Source: CAZDIO01 sp964505555 (lineage in GTDB: Bacteria > Bdellovibrionota_C > UBA2361 > SZUA-149 > CAZDIO01). Taken from it: a stretch of DNA of 35,413 bases. Below, piece after piece: positions 16,901 to 25,114 of this stretch; position 1 is the stretch's first letter; the number at the start of each line of letters is the position of its first letter. The notes under the pieces are model-generated. The model was not told where the DNA came from. It worked only from the letters and a program-made list of their open reading frames with translations, and did not search any database. The translations under genes were made by a program, and so were the position numbers. Location of the stretch: contig CAZDIO010000152.1 in assembly GCA_964505555.1 (NCBI GenBank), positions 1 through 35,413 on the forward strand, given 5' to 3'.

Positions 16901-17055
16901 CCATCAATAAATTCTGAAGGTGCAACAACGATTAACCGAATCTCTCTCCAAGCCGAAAGAACATCAGCTCCTGCCGTTGGGAGAAAAACAGCGGTAGAGA
17001 GAAATACAAATACCCCCGCAAAGAGTAATCCTGCATTCTTTATTTTCAATTGCAT
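13939..17055 (-). CDS. Secreted metzincin protease with cadherin-like domains and FG-GAP-like repeats
   Basis: About 1038 residues. A signal peptide (about 1-31) is followed by a metzincin catalytic domain: zinc motif HELGHFLGMDHD at about 172-183 and a Met-turn SLMHSSYG about 20 residues later. Two cadherin/He-PIG-like beta domains follow (about 265-470), then from about 545 to the end roughly eight repeats with acidic calcium-loop cores (DFDGDGNSEF, DIDGDGKDER, DVDGDRRGDF, DTDNDGKTNY, DYNGDGLTDF, DYDGDSSVDI, DYNGDGVTDF, DINGDKRRDF), each followed by RPxxGxW-type text. FG-GAP repeats fold as beta-propellers. The ATG at 17055 is preferred over a GTG six codons earlier. It probably acts outside the cell on proteins or matrix. 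No sorting tail or T9SS-type C-terminus is visible. Confidence 0.88.
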   Translation of the reverse strand: MQLKIKNAGLLFAGVFVFLSTAVFLPTAGADVLSAWREIRLIVVAPSEFIDGRADREVVSEILSTVSAAELFFIPLKLRLKVSGIELFSEPGNDPYFQATSSQDAFSVLYTAQTQWSHRLLPDHDAVVVLGGGKYREIFGLSYTGSSCTVPTESFLFASKGGKNDFSERNLTITLAHELGHFLGMDHDDRLYQDRPSLMHSSYGLGDRGLSSISISQYRAHVEGKEEGSSCFSLTLPPPQLSPNANQGADFKFLGGKTERFKLAEGQRVVIPLRVLHHLPGVQYRVQGLPPGAKFDALKGELLFLPDFTLVDRNNRKRRFEINASAWGPFAEASKVVLIDVYQKNRAPRFLPITEQVYAKAGELFTLPVHVHDDDVGDRAIVRLRKLKTIRSFGGEITFQKEAHGGTLRWRIPPTAKGMYEFQLSATDKDGKTVYKTIRIEVQKTSQPVFVIGAKESLEMGKSVWPKRNSIQAVTKSQSTQMGFFENEQARWRSYDCSGTLRQTTTFGEGHDALSLILFRGGMPRKTIYRVLNGIGHFYYRENNAIRVTKWGSSGDLPVSADFDGDGNSEFVIYRPSTHSWHALFSNGQTKEWEDFRQQDFFGILFPFASDIDGDGKDERIIFERTKNGEAVFHVWFDNQNRYDFIVSKVSLSSTVIPFVIDVDGDRRGDFGIVKNTKEVMVLTSHKSSLSTINAHGSQVEQLYCGGNDRASIALYDPRLKTLSLLTLNEETGFHKESTEVERVGDTPSTIQLRRGFQLQAPTVGDTDNDGKTNYSVWRFAQGEALGFSHHQREVITIKKSFGFPVSGSFYQGKRSEQGLFADGHWISSVGDGELRDTYWGQTGDVPVAADYNGDGLTDFGVFRPKDGSWWILFRNGAVSDFRRIQWGASGSIPVPGDYDGDSSVDIAVWSPVTGVWSVRFVDGSVRTAALGGTNDLPMPGDYNGDGVTDFAVWRYGSGVWAVKTGENKLLLTQWGLPSDIPIAADINGDKRRDFVVFRPETATWFALPFNEMQKAIIPTRFGRPGDFPGGASLFRIF

Positions 17056-17225
17056 GTTTCCAGCCGCAACCACGAACGAAAAGAGAGATAGTTAGATAAA
17101 ATACCTTTTTATTGGGAAATAGACAAGTAGCTAAAAATGCAGTGATTTCTGCTGATTATAACTCTTGATTTTTCATTGTTTATAAAATTCTTTTGTTCTA
17201 TTTATAACAGTTTGCCAGAGGGCTT

Positions 17226-17259
17226 TTTGCGTTTAAATTGAGGGCTACCAAAACGCAAA
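17226..17259. promoter_or_regulatory. Hairpin in the divergent region upstream of the GT-C gene
   Basis: TTTGCGTTT (17226-17234) and AAACGCAAA (17251-17259) form a perfect 9-bp stem with a 16-base loop, 43 bases before the ATG of the membrane glycosyltransferase. It sits in the 247-base divergent region shared with the metzincin gene. Operator or leader structure are both possible. Confidence 0.4.
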
Positions 17260-17302
17260 CCAAACGGATGATATTGTTCTCCTTCGATCACCTTATAGAG
17301 AA

Positions 17303-19480
17303 ATGACTATTGTCTGCTTTTTGGCGCTCATTCTTCCTGGTCTTGGGTTGTCGCAATTTCTCGCCCGAGACTTTCCAGAACTCAACCTTGCTCAACGTCT
17401 CATCCTTGTGATGTTTTTCTCTCTTGTCATTACGAGTGGAGTATCTCTTCTCTGTGCCGTCCTTGGCATCTTTTATCTCTCTTCTATCTGGGGATTACTT
17501 ATTTTTTTCTCCTTCTTGTTCATTATTCTTTATAAACGTCCACAGAGCCTCTCTCTCGCACTTTTAGGAGAGATTCGCCCTCTTATTCTCCTTGCAATTT
17601 GTTGTTTCGTCTTTTGGTTGAGTTTTATTCGACCACCAGCAGAGTGGATGTCAAACTATCAAATGGATGCCGGTCGTTATTCAAATATTGCTAGTTTCAT
17701 TTTACAAAACCACTCTCTTGAGCTTAGAAATGAACTTTCAGATCTCTCTTTTTCTCTCGATCCAAAAAAAGAGCTTGCCCCGTTTCCAGGAATGTTTCGT
17801 ACCGCTGAAAAAACCGAGATAGTATACACGGGACCCTATGTGCATCTCTTCCCTTCTCTCCTCGCGTTTACTCGAGCACATGTGGGGATCAAAGAGAGCT
17901 TTAAGCTCAACTGGGTTCTCGGTATTCTCTCCACGTTAGTGTTTTATATATTTCTAAAGATCACTATCGAAAACTCCTTTCTTGCAACTTTTGGGGCTCT
18001 TGCTCTTTTTACCAATAGCGCATGCCAGCTTTATTTCAATCGAAACATGTCGGAGATCTTAGCTCAACTCTTAATCATCGGGGCCTTTGTCTCACTTGCG
18101 CTCTTCCAGCGAAAGCCCTCAAAAACGCTAGCCTTTCTCGCAGCGTTTTTATTTTTTCTTCTCGCTACCTGTCGACTCGAGTTTGGTATTTTATATTCGT
18201 TAATTCCCCTTACCTATGCGCTAATTTTCTTCACCAGCGGGGAGAAACCTTTTCGATATTTTACTATCTTTCTTTTCTTTCACCTTCTTTTTCTCATTCC
18301 ACTTGATTGGTACTATAACCATGATGCCTTTTCTTATGTGCTTACTAACAGTCGACGAACACTCAACATCCTTCCCTTTTCTCGCCAACCGCTACATTCC
18401 CAAATTAAACCCTGGTTTATTCACATTTGGTTGGGAATAAATGCTTCCATACTCTTTCTAAATCTTCTCGTGCATCAATATTTCCCGGGAATTTTTTGTT
18501 GTGCCTCTCACCCTCATCGCCTCCTCAAAAAATTTTTCCCGTACTTTCTCGTAACGCTGTACACTGCTTTTCTTGCTTGGAATCTATTCATCCGCCCTGT
18601 TGGAGGACCGATCCCTGATGTCTCTTATCAACGAGGCTACAATCACAATATGATTAACCTCTTACGGTTACTTCATTTCCAAGATGGAATCACCCTCCTT
18701 CTTACTATTCCCGGTGTCTATCTGCTGTGCAAACGAAACCTCGCACGCACTTTTGGTATTTTTGTTCTTGTGATTTTTTTTCTCTTTATATTAAAAAGCA
18801 GTCACTCTCCTCCTATTTTTTGGTGGATTCGTCGCTACGTCAGTATCGTTATCCCTGGAATGTATTTTCTTGCTGCGTTAGGTCTTACCCACTTCAGAAA
18901 ATATACAAAAATAATTCTCTGCACTGCGATTCTCTCCTTTAACGTGTATGGAACAATAATAAGTATTCATCCGATTCGAGAAAAGCCAGGTCTCTTTCAA
19001 TATTACTCGGAGCTAAGCCAGCTCTTTGAGAAAAACCATACCCAGAAAGATCCTTCGCAACAAAACAGAACAAAAAACATCGTACAGTTGTGCTTTGGTG
19101 CGGATAAATGCAGCCACGCCGCTGTTCCACTTCATTCTCACTTTGGAATTGAGACCCTCTATCTCTCAACCCCATTAACAGAAAATCAGATTGCGCTAAT
19201 GAAAGCTCTCCTCAACACTGAGTACACTGTTTCCCTCACCCATTCTTCTGCGGAGCCGTTGCCATTTTCTTTGGAAGAAGAGAAACTACTTCATAACTCT
19301 GGGTTAAAGCTTACCCTTACAGGAGAAAGCCGGTATGGCTTTGATGAGCCGATTAGCTTGCACGGCTGGAAAAGAAACCTTCCCTGGACGAATCTTTATT
19401 ATCCTGCCTCACTTCTGGGTGTTAGTAGATTCCAGCGACAGTCTTTTTCGACAAAGATCTTTCGTCTTGATTATCAGTAA
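17303..19480 (+). CDS. Polytopic membrane protein, probable GT-C-type glycosyltransferase
   Basis: The 725 residues contain at least ten hydrophobic helices up to about residue 555, then a soluble C-terminal region of about 160 residues. The first large loop carries SNYQMDAGRYSNIASF, which matches the position and acidic character of the DxxxY-type catalytic loop of GT-C enzymes (ArnT, PMT, RgtA-like), which use polyprenyl-phosphate sugars. Other loops hold RPPAEWM and PVGGPIPDVSYQRGYN. The donor and acceptor cannot be told. It faces the minus-strand glycan operon, and its last 59 bases overlap the 3' end of the flippase-like gene. Confidence 0.72.
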   Translation: MTIVCFLALILPGLGLSQFLARDFPELNLAQRLILVMFFSLVITSGVSLLCAVLGIFYLSSIWGLLIFFSFLFIILYKRPQSLSLALLGEIRPLILLAICCFVFWLSFIRPPAEWMSNYQMDAGRYSNIASFILQNHSLELRNELSDLSFSLDPKKELAPFPGMFRTAEKTEIVYTGPYVHLFPSLLAFTRAHVGIKESFKLNWVLGILSTLVFYIFLKITIENSFLATFGALALFTNSACQLYFNRNMSEILAQLLIIGAFVSLALFQRKPSKTLAFLAAFLFFLLATCRLEFGILYSLIPLTYALIFFTSGEKPFRYFTIFLFFHLLFLIPLDWYYNHDAFSYVLTNSRRTLNILPFSRQPLHSQIKPWFIHIWLGINASILFLNLLVHQYFPGIFCCASHPHRLLKKFFPYFLVTLYTAFLAWNLFIRPVGGPIPDVSYQRGYNHNMINLLRLLHFQDGITLLLTIPGVYLLCKRNLARTFGIFVLVIFFLFILKSSHSPPIFWWIRRYVSIVIPGMYFLAALGLTHFRKYTKIILCTAILSFNVYGTIISIHPIREKPGLFQYYSELSQLFEKNHTQKDPSQQNRTKNIVQLCFGADKCSHAAVPLHSHFGIETLYLSTPLTENQIALMKALLNTEYTVSLTHSSAEPLPFSLEEEKLLHNSGLKLTLTGESRYGFDEPISLHGWKRNLPWTNLYYPASLLGVSRFQRQSFSTKIFRLDYQ

Positions 19481-20429
19481 GTGGGAACTCTTTTTCTTCT
19501 GTCTTTTCTGTATCTCCCAATCGTTTCCAGATAAAAAGAAAGCTGAGCAGACCTAAGCTAAAACTTAATAATAACAACACTCCGCGATCAATGGTGCCAG
19601 CAAATATTCCTTGTTGAAAGTCATATCCCGTTGCCAGTGTTACATATCCCATTGCTCCCTCACGGATACCTAAACTCCCTGGCGTAATCGTCATTATCGT
19701 CAATAATGCTGTCACCGGAGCAAGAAGCAGGTAAATGGCACTTGAGGGAGAAAAGTGAATTGCATCAAACGCAAAGTGAAGTCGCACCGAAAGAGCTACA
19801 AACTGTAAAAACATCAAGATACATAACTGAACTCCAAGACGGGAATTTTTTCGGATATTTGCAAACCCTGTAGAAAAATCCCTCCACACCCGAATAAGTT
19901 TTCCATCTCGGGTGCCAAATTTTGGAGGGGGGATACAATACGCAAGAAGTGACACTGCAATCATCATCGCAAATAAACTCGCAAGCATCCAGCTAAACAC
20001 CCCATGCAAAGTAGCCATGACCACGAGGCCAAAGAAACCAAAAACACCTACAGCAAAAACATGGACCACGACTCTTATTCCCGCCACACTGCCAAATCGT
20101 GCATAGCGAAGGCCATACCGCACCTTCAGATAACGAAGTCGAAGAAACGTTCCCAACCTCATGGGCAGATAATTTCCAATAATCGTTGCAAGGAGAAGGA
20201 AAAAATTCTCCCCTACTCCAATCCTCACTCCCTCCGCACGAAGAATAATCAACGACTGCAAACTCATCAGAAACCAGGTAATCAAAACCCCAACGACAAT
20301 CCCACCAAGATGATACCAAGAAACATCAACTAAGCTTTGAAACGTCTCCCAACGCGCATGCAAGTAGTAGCCAAATGCGATAAGAATGCACAAGGTCAAA
20401 AGATGCTTCAGGAATTGTCGCACTTTCAT
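19422..20429 (-). CDS. Lysylphosphatidylglycerol synthase TM-region family protein (AglD/flippase-like)
   Basis: A 335-residue protein with about eight membrane helices and the family signature near the C-terminus, TPGSLGIREGAMGYV (usually TPGGLGxREGA). The family (LPG_synthase_TM, UPF0104) includes the flippase half of MprF and proteins in glycan loci. There is no aminoacyl-transferase domain here, so lipid- or glycolipid-translocation is the best guess. The ATG overlaps the stop of the asparagine-synthetase-like gene (ATGA), so it is the last gene of a coupled three-gene operon. Confidence 0.83.
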   Translation of the reverse strand: MKVRQFLKHLLTLCILIAFGYYLHARWETFQSLVDVSWYHLGGIVVGVLITWFLMSLQSLIILRAEGVRIGVGENFFLLLATIIGNYLPMRLGTFLRLRYLKVRYGLRYARFGSVAGIRVVVHVFAVGVFGFFGLVVMATLHGVFSWMLASLFAMMIAVSLLAYCIPPPKFGTRDGKLIRVWRDFSTGFANIRKNSRLGVQLCILMFLQFVALSVRLHFAFDAIHFSPSSAIYLLLAPVTALLTIMTITPGSLGIREGAMGYVTLATGYDFQQGIFAGTIDRGVLLLLSFSLGLLSFLFIWKRLGDTEKTEEKEFPLTDNQDERSLSKKTVAGIY

Positions 20430-22351
20430 CGAGGAGTTTCTCCCTTGGCACGATGAAAGCTTGCATAGGTGACCAACATGGCAGCGGCATGTGAGGCGAG
20501 ATGATCAATAGATACGTATTTGCGATATAACTCCTCAGCCCATTTCGGCTTCAAAAGATTGGACACATAGCTTTCATGGTAACGAAATGGAAGTGTCCCT
20601 ACAAGCTCCTCCATAAGAGCCTTTAGTTGACCAGCATACCAGCCATCAACAGGAGCATGAACCGGTGAGCGCTTCTTTTGGTAAATGATCGCTGGTGGAA
20701 GTAATTTTTTCTCCTCTGCCATCTTTGATAAGATATACTTCCCAGCAATTGCTTTCCCCTGATGTTGATCACCATCTGGTCTTAAAATATCAAGGGGAAG
20801 CTTGTTAACGAATTCGATAATTCCTGGATGTAAATAAGGAGACTGGAGGATTAATCCTGAAACGGCCGAACATCCTTCAAGTTTGTTTTTATTAAGGCCT
20901 ACAGCGCCCTTTCCAAGGTATGCAAGTCGAAGTGGGTTTGTTCCTGTAACGGCAGAGGCCAACTGCTTGAGAATCGTCTCAACATCAACTTCCTGCTCTG
21001 GTCGTTCTTCTGCTCGTAAATGCCGAAGAGAGGCTTCATCAAAAATGCGAGACGCGATATAATTTCGAGTTGGATAGGGGCGACTGAGAATTGAAAACAC
21101 ATTTCTTGCTACTCGATACGGGTGCCCAAACACCTGTTCAAGCAGGGACCAATCAAGACATCGTAAAATAAACTCACTCAACGGCCGAGGCCATTTACCA
21201 AGTGCCATAAAAAGCTTCGCTCTCCGATGAACCGTTGGATAACCAAGAAAAATACCATCACAACCATCTCCCGTAAAACACGAAGTCAATCCATTTTTTC
21301 GAACTACCTGACAAGCATAGAGAGTTTCAATCAGGTAATGAGGTTGAGAAACAGGTTGATTAAACTCCAGTGCATACCGGCGAAGCCCCTCAGCAATAAC
21401 AGTCGGGGTAATCGGCACCCAGTGATGCGTAGATCCGATAAAAGTACTCAAGGTATCTGTGTGTGGTTGATTAAATCGAGAATCCTCAAAATAAAAAGAG
21501 AAGGTATGAACTTCTTTTCCGAGGCGCGTAAGCGCAGATGAAATAAGTGCTGAATCAAATCCTCCTAAGAGCACACCAACCCTCTTTTCTTCAGAGGTCT
21601 GCTCATTGAGTGCCTCCATAAAAGCATCATAGAGCGCATTCATCGTCTCCGTTTCAGAGGCATTCTGAAAATCAAGTGTTAGCGATTGATGACTCCAACG
21701 ATGAGGTGGGGAAATTTCATGAAACTGAATAATCTCGCCATTCCATTCAAGAAGCTTTCCTCCTTTGAGTGAAAACACATCACGATAAGGGGTTCTACTC
21801 CAGGGAAGGAATTCAAAACCCAAAAGAAAATCCTCATATGACCGGTCATATTTTAGCTCACCTCCCAATAGTGTGGCGATAGTAGAAAGTGTGGTTCCAA
21901 AGACTATGCCAGCCCCTTGCTGAGAATAAAACATGCGGCGCGAACAGGAGGAGTCACATCCAAGAAATAATTTTTTCTTCTCTTCATCAAAGACAAAAAC
22001 TACAAACGATCCCGGAAGAGAGTCTAGAAAATGTTTTTCATGCTTACGAAAGCGATCGAGGAGAAAACTTGCAACTTTGTTTGGCTCATCAAGAGGAGAA
22101 CTTCCTGATGGAAAGCCGTGCTGGATAATACTTTTTGGAAAAACACCCATAAAAACCAGACAGAGCCCACCTTCTTTTGCTGTGCCAATGATTTTTCCCC
22201 CATCATGGAACGTGCCAAAAATGCCACTTGAATAAGAATTACAGACAAGCTTTCCTTGGCCTTCATAGGTCGCAGCTAACCAGTTTGCAGTAGTTTCAAA
22301 CCGCCTCCGTTCTGAACCAGCGTGTCCTCCAATTCCAAATACAATATTCAT
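20426..22351 (-). CDS. Asparagine-synthetase-like amidotransferase without the glutaminase cysteine
   Basis: 641 residues: an N-terminal class-II glutaminase-like domain (about 1-220), then an ATP-pyrophosphatase synthase domain with the PP-loop GVLLGGFDSALI (about 257-268) and GDGCDGIFLGYP. AsnB enzymes need Cys at residue 2; here the start is MNIVFGIGG with no Cys nearby, so glutamine hydrolysis by this domain is unlikely. The PP-loop also lacks the usual SGG serine. I chose ATG 22351 because it overlaps the upstream stop as ATGA, with AGAGG seven bases before it; an ATG ten codons earlier would give a 34-base overlap. Placed with glycosyltransferase genes, it probably amidates a sugar acid or another glycan group rather than making free asparagine. 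Confidence 0.86.
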   Translation of the reverse strand: MNIVFGIGGHAGSERRRFETTANWLAATYEGQGKLVCNSYSSGIFGTFHDGGKIIGTAKEGGLCLVFMGVFPKSIIQHGFPSGSSPLDEPNKVASFLLDRFRKHEKHFLDSLPGSFVVFVFDEEKKKLFLGCDSSCSRRMFYSQQGAGIVFGTTLSTIATLLGGELKYDRSYEDFLLGFEFLPWSRTPYRDVFSLKGGKLLEWNGEIIQFHEISPPHRWSHQSLTLDFQNASETETMNALYDAFMEALNEQTSEEKRVGVLLGGFDSALISSALTRLGKEVHTFSFYFEDSRFNQPHTDTLSTFIGSTHHWVPITPTVIAEGLRRYALEFNQPVSQPHYLIETLYACQVVRKNGLTSCFTGDGCDGIFLGYPTVHRRAKLFMALGKWPRPLSEFILRCLDWSLLEQVFGHPYRVARNVFSILSRPYPTRNYIASRIFDEASLRHLRAEERPEQEVDVETILKQLASAVTGTNPLRLAYLGKGAVGLNKNKLEGCSAVSGLILQSPYLHPGIIEFVNKLPLDILRPDGDQHQGKAIAGKYILSKMAEEKKLLPPAIIYQKKRSPVHAPVDGWYAGQLKALMEELVGTLPFRYHESYVSNLLKPKWAEELYRKYVSIDHLASHAAAMLVTYASFHRAKGETPR

Positions 22352-24819
22352 CCTGTTGCCTCTTGTCTTAATGAAACGCACTCATTGGAATCAATCTTTT
22401 CTCCCCTGAGTACCTGCAGCGCTAAGAGCGTTGTTTGTTGTGATCTTTTCCGTATCTGAGGTATTTGATTTTTTATTTCCTGAGAAAGAAGATCTCGATT
22501 CGGAAGAATCATATTCAGTGCGTCGATAAGTTGTTTGGAGTTAAGCGTGTAAATATCAAATGCAAATTCCTCTTTTTTTAACGCTTTCATAAACCCAAGT
22601 GCTTTATGCTCATAGTAGATACATATGCCGGGAACACCTGCTGAGGCGGCAAAAATCTGTGGATGATATCGACTAGCGATACAGAGATCTGACATCCCAA
22701 CAATTCGTTGCTGCATTGTAGAGTCAAATTCTCTATTAACAATCTCCCAACTTAGTTCGCGAGGAAGAAGTGAACAAAAATATGTTAGATAGGGAAGATC
22801 TGAGTGAACTCTTCCATACAATTGAGGGAGAAAGAGAAAGTGTGTATCACGCTGTTTTGAAAGGTGAGAAAGTGCTGCAATCAATGTCTGATTAAACTCT
22901 CTTCGCTTTTGTTCCACATCTGACACTTGCGGGTAAGAGTAATTAAGTATTGAAACCGCAACAAGAAATTTGTCCTTGTGCTTTTCTCTCTCGCCATGAA
23001 AATACTCACTCCGCTTAAGCGGCTTAAGCTCTCGCTGCAGCGCAGAGTCCGCGGTGACAAATATGGGAAGTGACTCACCACAGAGTTCTCGCAAATATTT
23101 CGCTGATATCTCCTCTCGAAGACAGATCGTATCAAACTTTCTAAATAGAGATCTTCTTACGATATTTAATGGCCAAATACGAAATGGCCCTGCCGACGGG
23201 GCATAGAGAAAGAGCGGCTTTTTGTATCGCCATCCTAGCCAGATAAAAAACCAATGTACTATCTCATGTCCCCAGTAGAGGTCTCCAAAATACGGACCCC
23301 CCGGAGCAGAGACTACCATGGTAGCGGACTCATAGGCGGCGATTATTTTACGTGTGACTTTAGAGAGAAGAAATCTAGGCTTCAGGTTCATATAAGAAAG
23401 CAGTGAATAGAGAACAAGCCCAAATGCTTCAGAAACAGAGATTACCATCGGCAGTATCTGAACCTCCTCATTGAGAGTAAGAGATAAGTTCCGATCACGA
23501 AATTGAGCGAGAATAGTAAATTTAACATTTTTCAGATGTTCCGCAAAAGAACCAAGCATCGCTCTCATCGCAGCTTCATCCCCACGGTTTTCACCGTGTT
23601 GATTCACTATTAAGAGATGAGCACTTCCATCGCTTACTTCCTGAGATGGATCTAATCGTTTTTTAGACAGATGTTCTTTGGTGGTAAGTAGTTCCTCCAA
23701 TTGATCTCCAACTTTTGCTATAGAAACAGCACAGTCTCGACTCGTGCTGACACTCTGAGGCTCATTTGCCATCTTAAAAATTGCCTCAGCGAGCGCCTCG
23801 CCATTTCCTGGAGGAACCAAACGCACCGCTCGAGTTTCTTCGAGTAATTCTCGAACCGCAGGAGTATCTGCGGTCACAATTGGTTTTCCTGCCGCGAGAG
23901 CTTGAAAAATTTTATTTGGGATAACGGTTTGAGCTTTCTGGGATGTTCCAAAAATCCCTAGCACCAGATCTGCTTTATGGAGCCAAGCATGGAGTGTGTG
24001 ATACGGAGCCCATTGAATACGAGTAATATTTTCTAATTTTCTCTGCGTAAGAATTCTAGAGATACGTTCTTCTTCCTGTCCGGTGCCAATGACAACAAAC
24101 TGAATGTTTTTGTCACGCTCGCTGATCCGTGTTGCTGCCTCAATGATCGTATCAATTCCATGGAGCGGAATAAATTGGCCGTAGAAGAGAACTAAAAATG
24201 CACCCTGCTTCTGATCGTGGAGTGATTCTGAGGGTGGGGGCGCAAAAAAAAGATCCTCTGCTCCAACAAAAACGCGCTGGACACTCACTTCAGGAAGAGA
24301 AAACAATTCCTCAAAGTAGCGACCATGGGCCTTGGTATCAACAAAAACGACATCTGCCAATCGGCAACAGATCCACTCCCCGAGATAGAGAAACATCGCT
24401 ACGGGCGAGAAGCGCGAGAACAACTTCCGATCTCTCACCGCTGTATCATACAGCGATAAGAATGCATCCCAGTAGAGAGGAACCCCTCGTAACCAGATAA
24501 ATGGCCAGAGAACAAGCACATCGAGTTGTCCCAGGTAACCAATAATTACCAGATCGTGCTTAGGAACAAAAAGATAGCGAACAATCAGTTTTGGGTAACT
24601 CACAAACCATCGGAATAAAAAATACAGCTGCTGAGAGAGTCGTCGTAATTGACTCTTATCTTCTACTCCCTTCCACACCTCTTCATGACATTCTAATACT
24701 TCAAACCCTTTCCGACGAGCAGCCTCAATTAAAATGCGCACGCGCGGTTTAGTAACATCATAAGTTCCTAAAAAAACGATCCTTTTTGGGCGAGGTTGAA
24801 TTTGATCGGTTGCTTTCAT
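22348..24819 (-). CDS. Fusion of a GT4 glycosyltransferase and a polysaccharide pyruvyltransferase-like domain
   Basis: 823 residues with two enzymes in one chain. Residues 1 to about 365 are a GT-B fold, GT4-type glycosyltransferase (FYGQFIPLHGIDTIIEAA, TVIPNKIFQALAAGKPIVTADTPAVREL). From about 395 to 800 comes a CsaB/WcaK-like polysaccharide pyruvyltransferase domain (QHGENRGDEAAMRAMLGSF, APGGPYFGDLYW, APSAGPF, LREEISAKYLREL, SRYHPQIFAASAGVP, HKALGF). The linker (about 366-395) is Lys/Glu/Ser-rich. The predicted role is to add a sugar and then a pyruvate ketal, or to attach a related group. It heads an operon with ATGA coupling to the next gene. The fusion is in one uninterrupted frame, so it is not an assembly error visible here. 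Confidence 0.86.
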   Translation of the reverse strand: MKATDQIQPRPKRIVFLGTYDVTKPRVRILIEAARRKGFEVLECHEEVWKGVEDKSQLRRLSQQLYFLFRWFVSYPKLIVRYLFVPKHDLVIIGYLGQLDVLVLWPFIWLRGVPLYWDAFLSLYDTAVRDRKLFSRFSPVAMFLYLGEWICCRLADVVFVDTKAHGRYFEELFSLPEVSVQRVFVGAEDLFFAPPPSESLHDQKQGAFLVLFYGQFIPLHGIDTIIEAATRISERDKNIQFVVIGTGQEEERISRILTQRKLENITRIQWAPYHTLHAWLHKADLVLGIFGTSQKAQTVIPNKIFQALAAGKPIVTADTPAVRELLEETRAVRLVPPGNGEALAEAIFKMANEPQSVSTSRDCAVSIAKVGDQLEELLTTKEHLSKKRLDPSQEVSDGSAHLLIVNQHGENRGDEAAMRAMLGSFAEHLKNVKFTILAQFRDRNLSLTLNEEVQILPMVISVSEAFGLVLYSLLSYMNLKPRFLLSKVTRKIIAAYESATMVVSAPGGPYFGDLYWGHEIVHWFFIWLGWRYKKPLFLYAPSAGPFRIWPLNIVRRSLFRKFDTICLREEISAKYLRELCGESLPIFVTADSALQRELKPLKRSEYFHGEREKHKDKFLVAVSILNYSYPQVSDVEQKRREFNQTLIAALSHLSKQRDTHFLFLPQLYGRVHSDLPYLTYFCSLLPRELSWEIVNREFDSTMQQRIVGMSDLCIASRYHPQIFAASAGVPGICIYYEHKALGFMKALKKEEFAFDIYTLNSKQLIDALNMILPNRDLLSQEIKNQIPQIRKRSQQTTLLALQVLRGEKIDSNECVSLRQEATG

Positions 24820-24903
24820 GCGTACTGACTATTGCTACATTTCTTACCAAAAGCCTATAACAACATTCCTACGCAGGAGCAAGAGATGTGGGGAGTCACC
24901 ATC

Positions 24904-24983
24904 ATAAAACCACAGAGACACAGAGTTAGCAGATTTATTGATATTCTCTGCGCCTCTGTGCCTCTGTGTCTCTGTGGTTTTAT
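24904..24983. repeat. 80-base element with perfect 22-base inverted arms (ACAGAGACACAGAG type)
   Basis: Arms at 24904-24925 and 24962-24983 are perfect reverse complements over 22 bases, built around ACAGAGACACAGAG. The loop of 36 bases contains more copies of the CTCTGTG unit next to the right arm. It lies in the 295-base divergent region between the glycosyltransferase fusion and ppa, where a terminator is not expected. Related, shorter elements occur at 25744-25811 and 35281-35333. Confidence 0.75.
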
Positions 24984-25114
24984 TAAAATCCTTAACTGAA
25001 GGACCGAAAGCAGGTAATAGTTTTTGACTCTCAGTAAAGATTGCAAAAATTGAATGGAGAATGGATACTCCTGTGGCAGCCATGTATTTATATTTCGTGA
25101 CAACCTAAATACCA

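Noticed and set aside
20004..20333. Plus-strand open frame of 109 codons
   Set aside because: It lies antisense to the well-supported flippase-like gene and has a low-complexity, polar product.
22352..22381. Upstream ATG for the asparagine-synthetase-like gene
   Set aside because: It would overlap the previous gene by 34 bases, whereas the ATG at 22351 gives the same ATGA coupling seen at the next junction and has a good ribosome-binding site.
24940..24983. Possible CRISPR-like or tandem-repeat array (CTCTGTG units)
   Set aside because: The units are short, contiguous and without unique spacers, and are explained by the inverted-repeat element.
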